In this document: positions 22,811 through 32,639 of the stretch, piece after piece | Layout of the letters: the number at the start of each line of letters is the position of its first letter | Numbering within the stretch: the stretch's first letter is position 1 | Assembly: GCF_947507565.1 (NCBI RefSeq) | Contig: NC_089178.1 | Coordinates: 1,364,001 to 1,428,000 of the forward strand | Direction of reading: 5' to 3' | Origin: Oscarella lobularis | Taxonomy: Eukaryota; Porifera; Homoscleromorpha; Homosclerophorida; Oscarellidae | Length of the DNA stretch: 64,000 bases | Program-made: the position numbers and the translations under genes | Notes under the pieces: model-generated | What the model was told of the DNA's origin: nothing | What the model saw: the letters and a program-made list of their open reading frames with translations, nothing else | Database searches by the model: none

Positions 22811-23275
22811 CTAATCAGTCACGTGTCCAGTCCTCCTTCTCTCCGTCTTCTCCTTCGGCGTACAGTCGATCACTGCCTTCAAACGCTGGACTCAGTTCTG
22901 CGGGTAGGATTACAATGCGTTAGACAATAACTAAAAAACAAAGAAGCTTACTTGTTTCACTATTTGGTGGCAAATTTTGAGTGGAGAACCGGCAACGCCT
23001 GGGAGCTGTTGTAGCAAAGCCAAAGCTGCTTCAAAAAATGCGTCATTCTTCAGCGCATCATACTTTCCAGTCTGAATCGCTGAAACTTCGACGATCAGCG
23101 GGAAAACGACGAAGAAACCCATACAATCGTCCCTAGCAACTTGCGCATGCGCAGTGTTTGTCCGCCCTGCTCGGCAGGGCGGACTTTCAAATACGCATGC
23201 GTCGTAGTTAGGGTGACATCCCGCTATCTCGCGTTCCACGTAGGAGCGCAATTGCCCTCTTAGCCGTTTCATTTC
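22811..23275 (-). CDS. Possible two-exon minus-strand gene end (uncertain)
   Basis: Weak. A terminal exon at about 22,845-22,910 (FEGSDRLYAEGEDGEKEDW, then stop) can be joined through a GTAAGC...CCGCAG intron to an upstream frame around 22,950-23,020. A longer overlapping frame, 22931-23272, is open but crosses a GC-palindromic repeat (about 23,140-23,190). No family recognised; either frame could be chance. Confidence 0.25.
23140..23195. repeat. GC-rich palindrome with NRF1-like GCGCATGCGCA motif
   Basis: GTTTGTCCGCCCTGC and its inverted partner GGCAGGGCGGAC face each other, bounded by GCGCATGCGCAGT and CGCATGCG. The same core occurs near 18,950-19,065, so this is a dispersed short repeat. 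Confidence 0.65.
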
Positions 23276-23299
23276 ACTATTTTTGTAAAGAAAAATGTT

Positions 23300-24430
23300 T
23301 TAGTACTCTTTTCTCTGCCCCTCTGCTGACGGACTACGTTTGAGGGTACCCAGGGAGGAAGTCCTGTCTAATGCGATAGCAGTTTGCATAACGAGAATTT
23401 TTCAAAATTAAACTAACAGGAAACACAGAAATCTTTCAGCCTATAATACAGTCTTGGAAAAAAAGGACTCTAAGAAGGGCGAAAAATTGCGCGCGCTCCG
23501 GGTCTCAGCTGAAATACCAGACCCCATAAACGTAAAAATAGATCCCTTCTATTCTTGCTATGCGGTAATTTTTGACGTACACCCTAGAACCTAGCTCTGA
23601 GATAAGGTGCAAATCGGTAATGACATGAATGTGGGCTTGAAATGTCAGGTGAAACGTACGCAATCTCGCCCTCTAAAAATCCCCTAATACGGTAAAACTC
23701 AAATCAAAGCGTATTTTCAAAGCTTCGATTTGTGAAAACCTGACGGAGGACCCTATCCTAAGCCACGTTGTGACGGTGGTACATATGAGTACACGCAGTA
23801 ACATATGTAGCGGCTATCCTTAAATGAGCGCGTTGTTCAACTTCAGAGGCGTAGTACTCAATTGACGTCCTCTCGAAAAAAAACGCGTCGATCTCATATA
23901 AAAGAATATTTAGTAAGGCTTTGATTTGCAAAATTTTAAGCTTATCCGGTTCGAATTGACCTTATCCGAAGCCATTTTCTGTGGGCGGGTCTTAATAGAA
24001 TACACAACACACAGTAGCGCTATTGGCCCATTAGTCATTGTTAGCAGAGAAGAGGCAGGTGTTTCATTCTACGCGCCTTCTGAAATTGCGTTTCGCGGCT
24101 ATCTCACGCCGCGAAACGCTACTAAGACACATTGTTTGTGTCAGGAGTACGCGGCAGCGAATTTGCGGTCCCGTTCGCCTCTTTTCAGATTATCGCGAAC
24201 TCTTTCGACGCGTTTTGTGAAAATAGCACCCCCTTAGAAAAAAAATAGCCCCTTTCCAATCAAAAGATATGTTATCTGGGCAGCGTTGAGAGGCGATCGC
24301 GACCTTATCAGATAAGGTTGTAGCTTATCACAGGGAGTTTCTCTCAACATGTCGACATAGTCGCGAAAGCAGCGTAATCATTGGCAGAGATTAATCTCTG
24401 TCATTGGATCCCGCCTAAATATTAACGCAC
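23300..24430. other. Intergenic stretch with no recognised gene
   Basis: No ORF with family resemblance and no clear terminal repeats were seen. The composition is ordinary, with many short stop-bounded frames. Confidence 0.5.
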
Positions 24431-24649
24431 ATGCGCAGTGAAAGTCGCCCCTGCTCCCCGCACCCCGCGGTGACGTCAGGATCGGAGCAACGGCTTATCG
24501 TGTCGACTTCTACGCGCATTTATTCACCGAAGAACGATGGCCGAAGGTTCTCTCAACATCGATCGCATCATTTCTCGCCTTCTCGAAGGTATTCCGCTGG
24601 GAAAACGACCGATTTCGCGACGAAATCGCATCGCTTCTTCTAGTCTATA

Positions 24650-25090
24650 CTACTAAGAGCGGCGGCCATCTTGGATGACGTCAGAACCTTTCGTTATAAT
24701 CGCAAAGGCTCATCCGCTATGCTTTCTACCACACTCTCTTGCGGTGCAAACATCTCCAACGATCCGCGCGGTGACGACTGGCCATCTCTTTTTTCTCGGA
24801 CGACGTTAGGCGCTCCCTTATGGGGTGCACAATCCCTGGTGCGTTTGGTTGTCTTTATTATGACGTCATACGGCACCGGCACTCTGAATTGTGTGCCCTA
24901 AAAGGAGGTTACACTACGCCTTATTTTGCACCGCAAGAGCGGGTAACAAATGGGCCATTCTCCAGAAAACTCACGGCGTGTGACGTACTCTATAAGTGGG
25001 CCCATAAACCTCGCATATGGAGTCGAGCACTCCGTTTCGGACCAGTAAAAGTACCGTTTATGCTTAGATGTCAGTCGCTCCTCTAATCTA
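24650..25090. repeat. Dispersed repeat copy with YY1-like and CRE-like motifs
   Basis: Starts near AAGAGCGGCGGCCATCTTGG, followed by ATGACGTCAG, and contains a GACTGGCCATC block and GCACAATCCCTGGTGCGTTT. A second copy lies at about 25,515-25,880, and part recurs inverted at about 26,290-26,385. Copies differ by small indels. No coding capacity. Confidence 0.75.
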
Positions 25091-25369
25091 CTTGAACGGT
25101 GTAACTTTGCGGCCATGCGGAACGTATGACCCAGCATTGCGGGTCTGTAGAATATGGTCTATTGCGGATTGGCACCGTTCGGAATACGTCCGCTATCGGT
25201 GCCCTTGATCAACGTGCGACAAACCGCTGTGATGCATACACTTGTTCGCAAGATAAATATACATCAATCTGTGATTCTTAGGGTCCTAAAAATTAGAGAT
25301 CGAGGACCCCATCTTTGATTCTTAGAGTTCTAAATATTGGGGATAAGAATCACTGCAAATCTTTAGTCA

Positions 25370-25519
25370 CATACACATGCGAGTAAGCCCGGGAAAGTGT
25401 ACTAAGCACACAATAGAGCTACTCGCGGGCGCCGCCAGCATAGATAATATGAGACAATCAACACTCACACTACATTACGGTATTTATTTTCCAGTGCGAA
25501 GCACGGGCACCATGACTAA
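25370..25519 (+). mobile_element. Non-autonomous Helitron 3' end, copy 1
   Basis: Shares about 130 bp with two further copies (CATGCGAGTAAGCCCGGGAA..., GCGGGCGCCGCC...) and ends with a stem-loop, here imperfect, CCAGTGCGAAGCACGGG, then CACCATGACTAA. A short hairpin followed within about 12 bp by CTRR is the Helitron 3' signature. Confidence 0.65.
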
Positions 25520-25880
25520 GAGCGGCGGCCATCTTGGATAACGTCAGAACTTTTCGGTTTGGTCGAAAAGGCTCATTCTCTACCACACTCTCTTGGGGTG
25601 CAAACATCTCTAAAAATCGGAGCGGTGACGACTGGCCATCACTTTTTTCTCTGTCGCCGTAGGGTGCTCCCTTATACACAATCCCTGGTGCGTTTGTCTT
25701 CATTATGACGTCATACTCACCACGCGCTCTGACACACGCTACGCCTTATTTGCACCGCAATAACGTGCAAAAAGATCGGGTAACGAATGGGCCATTCTCC
25801 AGAAACCTCACGGCGTATGACGTACTCTGTAAGTGGGCCCCAAAACCTCGCATATGGAGTCAAGCACTCCGTTTCGGCCC
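25515..25880. repeat. Second copy of the YY1/CRE-containing dispersed repeat
   Basis: Closely resembles 24,650-25,090, with deletions. Begins AAGAGCGGCGGCCATCTTGG immediately after the copy-1 Helitron end, which suggests that the Helitron inserted beside or into it. Confidence 0.7.
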
Positions 25881-25934
25881 ATTATATCATCTTCGATTCT
25901 TATGGCCCTAAAAACAATCAGCATACGTCTGCTT

Positions 25935-26101
25935 ATCTTTACTTACATGAACATGCGAGTAAGTCCGGGAAAGTGCACTAAGCACACAATAGAGCTCATC
26001 GCGGGCGCCGCTACCATAGATAGTATGAGATCATCAACACTCACACTACACTGCATGCGGTATATACATTTTCCCGTGCAAAGCACGGGCACCAAAACTA
26101 G
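25935..26101 (+). mobile_element. Non-autonomous Helitron 3' end, copy 2
   Basis: Same ~130-bp block as copy 1, ending with stem-loop CCCGTGCAAAGCACGGG and then CACCAAAACTAG (CTAG at 26098-26101). Confidence 0.75.
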
Positions 26102-26544
26102 GACTTTAAGAATCAAAGATGAGGACCTAGCTGATCTCTGTTATTTAGGACCCTAATAATCAAAGATGGGTACCCGATCTTTTGCACGTTATTGTGGTGC
26201 AAAGGAGGCCGTTGCGTGTGTCAACTGGCCTCCTTTTCAAGACACACAATTCAGAGCGCCTGGCAAAACCTCCACGTATGATGTCGTAAAAAAGAAAAAC
26301 GCACCAGGGATTGTGTACCCTATAATCCCGGGAGCACCCGACGGCGACCGAGAAAAGGTGATGGCCAGTCGTCAGGGTCCTACATAAATGTTAGAGATTA
26401 ATTCTTGGGGTCGTAGATGTCTTAATCTCTAATATTAAGAACCTTGAGAATAAATCTCTAATATTTAGAACAATACGAATGAAAGATGGGGTCCCAATCT
26501 TTGATTCTTATGGTCTTAAATGCGAACAGCTTGCGTCTGCTTAT

Positions 26545-26704
26545 CTTTACTCACATACACATGCGAGTAATCCCGGGAAAATGAACAAAGCACACAATAG
26601 AGCTCATCGCGGGCGCCGCCACTATAGATAATATGAGGCCACAAAAAACTCACACTACACTGCGGTATCTATTTTCCCGTGCGAAGCACGGGCACCAAAA
26701 CTAG
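26545..26704 (+). mobile_element. Non-autonomous Helitron 3' end, copy 3
   Basis: Same block again. The perfect stem-loop CCCGTGCGAAGCACGGG is followed by CACCAAAACTAG (26701-26704) and then T, the expected 3' flank of a Helitron insertion. This is the cleanest of the three copies. Confidence 0.8.
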
Positions 26705-26726
26705 TGTTCAATATTTTGCAGCATAG

Positions 26727-26750
26727 ATATAACAGTACTGTTATATCTAT
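26727..26750. repeat. 24-bp perfect palindrome
   Basis: AGATATAACAGT joined to its exact reverse complement, just beyond the third Helitron end. The 26,760-27,300 stretch beyond it has a few short frames but no recognised gene. Confidence 0.75.
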
Positions 26751-27336
26751 GGTGGCCACCAAGGATAAATAAACATAACGGGCACGTAACAAATAGCTTT
26801 ATCAAGGGAATGCAGTAAAGGAGACACAACGACTTTTTAGACCATCTGAATTTCGAATTGGGAAACGGAGGTGATAGTTTACCTTAGATTATACTAGTAT
26901 TCATTCATTGAGTTGCAGGCACGTTATCGTCCCTGTCCGACACCCAATTGAACAGTTTTATTCCAGTCAAGGTCAACGCCCTCCTCTCCAAGCCTGAATA
27001 TCCGATCTTCTATGCCACAAAGGCAATCGGTAAACACAAGTCCAAAGTTGACGCAGATAAGAATGTGTTCATCGTAGATGAGAGGGTATTGGAAAATACA
27101 TCTTCACGTCTGTCAACGATAAATTATATCTGTTTCCAAGCTCTTTATCGACGATGATAGTCGTCAAATTGTTGACCCTTTGAGTGAAACAAAGCTTATT
27201 CTTCGTCGAAGTCAATCAATGGATATTCCGCTGCAACAAATAACGCCGGCAATTCTTCCTCTGAAGGGCCCTATTTGCATCCCAAAAATTAAACTACGAA
27301 CACTATTAGCGGGCCCGCTAATTAGACCCTTAGTGG

Positions 27337-27677
27337 TTATTCTCATTCTAGCCTACCCTTCATCCACTCGTATATTAAGCCTAAAGTTAATATGAATAAA
27401 AATATTATCATAGTTCAATAACCAAATAAAGAAATTTGGTTATAAACAACACTTCAGGGAAAAAGGAATGATATATCGAGGTCAAAAATTAAAAATAAAA
27501 TACCAATTAAGAAAAATCTTACAGAAAATGGGATTCGAGATGATTCGAATGGGTCAAAGGCATTCATAAATAGATACTTTTTCAATATCCGGTTGTTTAA
27601 ATATAAGAGGCGCCGGAGATAGCAACAGATATGACTATGCTAAGGCACAACGCTATGAAAATACCATAAAATTCCGC
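27337..27677 (-). pseudogene. nad3: Nuclear copy of mitochondrial nad3 (NUMT)
   Basis: Almost full-length NADH dehydrogenase subunit 3 on the minus strand: [52 protein letters not shown], ending YEWMKG near the TAA at 27339-27337. TGA is read as Trp. A lost base after YEC breaks the frame and the start codon has changed. It lies downstream of nad6 in the same orientation, so the two were probably inserted as one mitochondrial piece. Confidence 0.88.
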
Positions 27678-27740
27678 GCTTATTTGGTTTTCTTAATCAG
27701 AGGGTATTGTGGCTATAAACCACTATAGCGTTTAGTGCGA

Positions 27741-28335
27741 TTATTGCCATAATGATCGACTTGTTTGTGTGAAAAGATCTTGTCTTTTTAACTCTGCTCC
27801 TAACTCATGAGTTAAAACTATGGCTCCTATCATTGCTACTAATAATATAAAGCTTGCTATGATAAATAAATAATAATAATCTGTGTATAAATTCGCCCTA
27901 AGACTTCTATATTTGAGGATTTTATTATTTCTATAGAGGCATTTCATGCGTCAACTCCTCCTTTTAAGCATTCGTGATCTATGTCTCAATAATTATATGC
28001 AGTGGCTTCTCTTCCCATAATTAAAACTTCAAATAATAAAAGAACTCCTATTCCAGAGCCAATTGGAATATAATTTGACATATCCCCGCCCCCTCAAGGT
28101 CAGTAAGATTTAGCATCATAATTACAAACAAAAATAATATCGAAATTTGCTCCCACATAAACGATTAAAAATATTAATGCTATAAAGTCAATACCTAATA
28201 AAATAAATAGGGCTGAAGCGCCCAAAAATACTACTATTAACCAAAACACTGAATGTACATTGGATTAAGTGCTGAGATTACCATTATCCCAGATATTATA
28301 ACACCTAATGCAAGTATATAAAATAACCCTTCCAC
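27741..28335 (-). pseudogene. nad6: Nuclear copy of mitochondrial nad6 (NUMT)
   Basis: NADH dehydrogenase subunit 6, minus strand, possibly starting at GTG 28335. FYILALGVIISGIMVISALN, then after a frameshift FLGASALFILLGIDFIALIF, and the C-terminal YTDYYYLFIIASFILLVAMI followed by GAIVLTHE. Mitochondrial codon use and at least one frameshift show a dead nuclear copy. Confidence 0.88.
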
Positions 28336-28800
28336 TGTACTCCCAAGGAGAATTGAACCCCTGTTTTTTGCCTTAACAGGCCCTAAAAGGCCAGGAACAA
28401 CGCTCAAACGCAAGCAGAACCTCTCAAAGAAAACTTTGAAAAACAAAAAGGTTCCCAAAAGGGGCCCCCGCTAAAAGCTCAAGCCAAAAAGACAACAAAC
28501 GGTACAAAAAAGGAGCACAAACTCTCCCTACCTGTACCTAACCCAAAACAAACTCTAACCCTTACAATCAGTAAGAGAAAAACACCTGGATCCCCCAAAA
28601 GGGGCCCCCAATCAAATAATACCAAAATATAAGGCAAATAAACGCCTATATGAATAAATCATCCGCAAACACACTGCCTAACCCAAGGCAAACCCTTATC
28701 CTTACATCCAATAAGGAAAAAGAACCCCCAGAAGGGACCCCTCTTAAAAATAAAGGAAAATTAGGCAAATAAAAGCAAAAATCGACACAACACTGGATAA
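28336..28800. other. Mitochondrial intergenic sequence with small hairpin repeats (NUMT)
   Basis: AT-rich sequence with repeated small stem-loops (CCCAAAAGGGGCCCCC occurs twice with variants; AACCCTTA...AGTAAGG types), next to nad6 and in the same mitochondrial style. A tRNA-like T-arm (GGGGTTCAATTCTCC on the minus strand, about 28,345-28,365) suggests part of a tRNA gene. No open nuclear gene. Confidence 0.55.
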
Positions 28801-29006
28801 AACAATCAAAAATACATGGAGTCAAGTATGGGCTTTAGCATGGCACCGAAAAGACTAGAGCTCAGTAATAAATTATCAATTTTTTTAAAAATCTTTAGTT
28901 TGACATTACGTGCTCATGACTTCTTGGGGTCGGTTGGTGATGTGCGACGAACAAAAATAAAAAAATCAATTCGAAAATTCGAGCGAGGTGACGTCGTTGT
29001 CGTTGC

Positions 29007-29203
29007 CTTGAACGTCGCTGCGACGTTAGTAAAATTGAATGCCGCCGCCGATGATGAGAACCTTGCCGTCGGGATGCGACTCGCGCGTCATCAGACTCAG
29101 AATCGTTTTCGCGTATTCGAACGTCTGCGATTCGCTCGGCGCGCCGGAGTACTCGCCATAGTTGGCCAATTCGGAACTGAAGCCCAAATCGCAGATAGTG
29201 TCA
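29007..29203 (-). CDS. ACLY: ATP-citrate lyase exon fragment (downstream exon)
   Basis: Minus strand, after an acceptor [50 protein letters not shown] and VLIIGGGI, then after a 2-base deletion [10 protein letters not shown]. This matches the citrate-binding/CoA-ligase-like part of animal ACLY, which makes cytosolic acetyl-CoA. The deletion near 29,035 breaks the frame, and no following exon was recognised, so this may be a dying copy. A GC donor (AAG|GCAACG) could end the exon. Confidence 0.75.
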
Positions 29204-29473
29204 CTAGAAAAACGAAAGAACACATAAAGCTCAATAGATAATATCATGTAACAATATCATTTTCTAGTGGTACAGTCAAACCTCTGATAGCGGACATTCT
29301 AAATAGTGGACACCTCTAAACAGTGGACACTGACCAAAGTCCCGGTTGACTTTTAATACTTTTTCAGTACATTGCGACCTCTGATAGTGGACACTCAGCC
29401 TCTGCACGGCGGACACTAATCTTTCTGAAGCCGATGTTTATTCTTGTCTAATGCCATCTATAGCTCAACTATG

Positions 29474-29864
29474 CTACGCAAGACCTCGATCTCGTAGAGT
29501 CTGAACAATATTCCTGATCTTACTGATGACCGGCTTTGGGCCATGCAGGCAATAGATGCACGGAATTTCCAAGCCGTAGCCACCGCCTCGATTTACGTAG
29601 TTTCCAGTAACTCTTGCTGTTCCCTTGTTTACTTCTCGTTGTAGAAATCTACTTATTGTCGGAGCGAGGTTGTATGGCACCAACTACTGCTTCTTTCATA
29701 ATTGCCACGGCTTTTCTGTCCTTTTCATTTTGAGGCTCTTGCCGAAGCTGTAACGTTTCTCCTACTGTTGGTGTCCATATGCCTTTGTAAGCATGATATC
29801 CGCGGATGAAAGAAGAAATGTCTATGCTATCCAACTCTTGGTGCGCAACCGGTTGACTGACCAT
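29474..29864 (-). pseudogene. HIRAN-like domain ORF carried by the Tigger element (one frameshift)
   Basis: Minus-strand ORF starting at ATG 29864 and stopping at 29474. It has two frames joined near 29,670: first SFIRGYHAYKGIWTPTVGE, ETLQLRQEPQNEKDRKAVAI; then PYNLAPTISRFLQREVNKG and GGGYGLEIPCIYCLHGPKPV. The pattern GE-LxLxxEPxNxxDxxAVAI followed by a VGxxPY block is that of the HIRAN fold, known from RAD5/HLTF, where it binds DNA 3' ends. It makes up most of this small (~130 aa) protein. A few lost bases at the frame junction inactivate this copy. It has no counterpart in classical Tigger elements. Its function in transposition is unknown. Confidence 0.6.
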
Positions 29865-29995
29865 TCTAGGAGCTTCTAAAAACGCATTCAACGCTTTGTA
29901 TGTGTTTTAGACCCGGCTAGCTGACCCTAATCGATGCAGGGCGTCTTCCGCGTGTTTACGGTCGAGTTAGGCGCATGCGTACTTGAATTCTTGTC

Positions 29996-31441
29996 ATGGC
30001 GACTGAAAAAGGAAAGAAGAGAATTTTCTTGACTCTTGAGAAGAAATACGCTGTAGTCAAGGCATCGGAGGGCGGTACAGCTTCTTTGAGGCAGCTTGCA
30101 GAGAGGTTCGAATGCGGCAAAAGTCAGATTGGCGTTCTTCTCAAAAATAAAGCAAAAATTATTGCCCAGTTTGAAGAAAACTTGCCAATCACAGCACTTC
30201 ATCTAAAAAAGAAAGCGCGTGTCTCAAAATACGGAGACATAAATGATAACCTCTACGAGTGGTATACTATGGCGTGTTCGAAGAACATTTATCCAACTGG
30301 CCCTATGCTGACAGAAAAAGCAAAACAAATAGCTATGTGTCTAGGTCAGCATGATTTTAGAGGTTCAAATAGATGGCTTGAAAAATGGAAAAAACGATTC
30401 AATATAAAGCAGGTTGCTATATCTGGCGAATCAGGGGATGTCCGAAGCGAAACCGTTCAGAGTTGGAAAGAGCGCCTACCCGAACTGCTTCAGGAGTACG
30501 AGAAGAGCAACATATGGAACATGGATGAGACTGGTTGCTTCTGGAAGGCTCTGCCAGAGAAAGGATTTGGCAGGAAAGGAGAAAAGTGCAGCGGTGGAAA
30601 GAAAAGTAAGCAGCGAATGACCATAGCCTTTTTTGCAAACGCTGAAGGCGAGAAAGAGAAACCAGTTGTTATATGGAAATACGAAAACCCAAGATGTTTT
30701 AGTCGTGTAGAGAAGAGTAGCCTTCCTGTGAAGTCTTTTCATCAGAGCAAGTCTTAGATGACTAGAAAAATTTTTGATGTCGTTTTATCGTCCCTGAACA
30801 GACGTCTCGTCTCTCAAAAGAGGTCAATTCTACTTGTTCTGGATAATGCTGGATGCCACCCAAAAGATGGTGAATACTCGAACATTAAACTTCCCTTTTT
30901 GCCTCCAAATACAACTGCCCAATTGCAGCCTCTGGATCTTGGCATCATTCAAAATTTCAAAATCCATTACAAACGGCGACTACTTCAGTACGTTCTTGCA
31001 CGAATTGAAGAAAGTGAATCTGCGTCAGAAGTTGTCAAGTCTGTGAATGTTCTAACAGCTATCCGTTGGGTTGCACAAGCGTGGAAGGAAGTCAAATCCG
31101 AAACAATTCAAAAATGTTTTCGCAATGCTGGAATTCTCGATAACGATATGGAAGTTTCGCAAATTCCAGATAACGACGACTTGTACGAAGATATCGATCA
31201 GGCGCAGGTGTTGCAAGAGCTAATTCTGGAAACAAATTTAGAAAGTGCCTGTTACATGGAAGAGTACGTGCAGAGCGAAGACAGTTTGCCAATCTGCCAT
31301 GAATACGACGATGAGAAGTGGGATGACCAATTTATGAGCAGATTAGCTTCAGAGTCTGCCACAGAAGAACCTACCGAACCAGGCGAGGATGACGAAGACC
31401 ATGACGTTGAGGTGACAGCGGAAATTGAGGCCCCACTCTGA
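29996..31441 (+). pseudogene. Tigger/pogo transposase with one premature stop
   Basis: A single reading frame of about 481 codons from ATG 29996 to TGA 31439-31441, broken only by TAG at 30755-30757. Order: N-terminal CENP-B-type helix-turn-helix (LEKKYAVVKASEGGTASLRQ; ERFECGKSQIGVLLKN), a second HTH (NRWLEKWKKRFNIK), then the DDE_1 catalytic domain with Asp in WNMDETG, Asp in LVLDNAGCHP and Asp in PLDLGIIQNFK, the DDD triad of pogo. The tail is acidic. Family members normally have Trp-Met-Thr where this copy has stop-Met-Thr, so one G-to-A change in TGG explains the stop. All catalytic residues are present. Confidence 0.93.
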
Positions 31442-31717
31442 ATAAGCAGCTTTCCCGAAGTCGTGAAAACGCTCGAGGACGTAAAGCTATACTTGGAGTC
31501 CAAACATTGTTTAGAAGTAGCCCAAGACGTCGGTTTTGTCATTGATAGCGTCGCTGCCTGCCGCAGACGTTTCCAGAAGCAGACAACCGTAGACGAATTT
31601 ATTGTGTAGCTAGAGATTTATCAAAATAAAGGCAAACCTCTTGGAGTGGACAACCTCCCTATAATGGACACTGGCGCCTGGCCCGAGAGTGTCCACTATT
31701 TAGAGGTTTGACTGTAC

Positions 31718-31836
31718 CTGTATACAACGGATGCTCCGCCACCGGCCACCATCGTCCAAATTCGACCCGATTCGTTTAGAACGGTCAGTTTTAGCGATGC
31801 GCCGCTCTTTGCATCCAAGTCGGCTATGTAAGCCTC
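31718..31836 (-). CDS. ACLY: ATP-citrate lyase exon fragment (upstream exon)
   Basis: Minus strand between acceptor GATGTAG (ends 31837) and a donor at 31717: [20 protein letters not shown] and [16 protein letters not shown], nearly identical to animal ACLY. It joins in phase to 29203-29007 (Tyr-Ser-Asp-Thr-Ile-Cys). The Tigger element occupies the intron from its third base. No further upstream ACLY exon was recognised to the right; mitochondrial sequence starts within about 90 bp. Confidence 0.8.
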
Positions 31837-31924
31837 CTACATCGAATTTTTTATTTACCCGCTAAACCGTTTCGATTTGATTTTTTTGAATTGCCTTGGG
31901 AAAAGGGGCGCGACCGAAGGGAGG

Positions 31925-32513
31925 CGGAAAAATTATACCAACAAGATGACAATTAATTATGGAATTACTGCACTCAGCTATCCGTACAATGGTAAGAGAT
32001 AACTTAGGCAAAGAGGGGGCTAAATATTTCCCATTTGTACTATGTCTCTTTATTTTTATTGTATTATTGAATGCTTTTGGGTTATTCCCTTATGTCTTTA
32101 CACCAACAGTACACATAATAGTAACTTTTGGTTTATCATTGTCAATACTAATAGGAGTTACAATAATTGGGTTATTTAAGTTTAGAGCAAACTTTATGAG
32201 TTTATTTGTGCCAGGAGGTGCGCCATTAGTTTTAGCTCCCTTTTTAGTGCTAATTGAGACAATTAGTTATTTATCTCGAACTATTTCATTAGGGGTTCGA
32301 CTAGCAGCAAATTTATCAGCAGGACACCTTTTATTTGCAATATTATCGTGCTTTACTTTTGATATGTTAACTAATGGACTTGCTCTTTTAAGTGTATTTC
32401 CTATGCTGATAATGATATTTATTACACTTTTAGAGATGGCTGTAGCTGTAATACAGGCCTATGTGTTTTGTTTGTTAACGACAATTTATTTAGGATACAG
32501 TAGCATTACATTA
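31925..32513 (+). pseudogene. atp6: Nuclear copy of mitochondrial atp6 (NUMT)
   Basis: ATP synthase Fo subunit a with a truncated N-terminus. It begins IIPTRWQLIMELL, where Trp is TGA. YFPFVLCLFIFIVLLNAFGL, the conserved Arg in GVRLAANLSAGH, and FITLLEMAVAVIQAYVFCLL are all present. Two bases are missing after TIYLG near 32,490, so the frame runs past the original TAA near 32,513. Continues directly into trnR and cox3 in mitochondrial order. Confidence 0.92.
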
Positions 32514-32558
32514 ATTTATTACACACCATATAGGCTACGGATTAAATCGGCGCCCCAA

Positions 32559-32630
32559 ACACCCATAGGTCAATTGGTAGAGCATTTACCTTCTAAGTAA
32601 ATGGTTGTAGGTTCAATTCCTGCTGGATGT
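32559..32630 (+). tRNA. trnR: Mitochondrial-type tRNA-Arg(UCU) copy (NUMT)
   Basis: 72-nt cloverleaf: acceptor ACACCCA with TGGATGT (one mismatch), D arm around CAATTGGTAGAGC, anticodon stem TTTAC/GTAAA with loop CTTCTAA (anticodon TCT), T arm GTAGG-TTCAATT-CCTGC. Its place between atp6 and cox3 is the demosponge/homoscleromorph arrangement. Being in a nuclear insert, it is presumably not used. Confidence 0.8.
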
Positions 32631-32639
32631 TTTAATAAA

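Larger units (their letters stand above)
29273..31714. mobile_element. Tigger/pogo DNA transposon with two divergent genes
   Basis: Terminal inverted repeats start CAGTCAAACCTCT (29273) and end AGAGGTTTGACTG (31714). The inner TIR carries repeated GTGGACAC motifs. TA dinucleotides at 29271-29272 and 31715-31716 are the target duplication expected for Tc1/mariner-pogo elements. Length is 2,442 bp. Inside are a pogo-type transposase on the plus strand and a HIRAN-like gene on the minus strand, with their start codons 131 bp apart. It lies in the first bases of an ACLY intron. Ends and TSD are seen directly; family assignment rests on the TIRs and transposase. Confidence 0.92.

Noticed and set aside
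18950-23195. The related GC-rich inverted blocks at both ends as terminal repeats of a transposon containing the 19.4-22.7 kb gene
   Set aside because: Each block is itself a small self-contained inverted repeat, and similar GCATGCGCAGT edges occur elsewhere in the window, so they look like independent MITE-like copies. No target duplication was found.
28816-29241. 141-aa plus-strand ORF
   Set aside because: It is antisense to the ACLY exon, which has clear conserved protein sequence.
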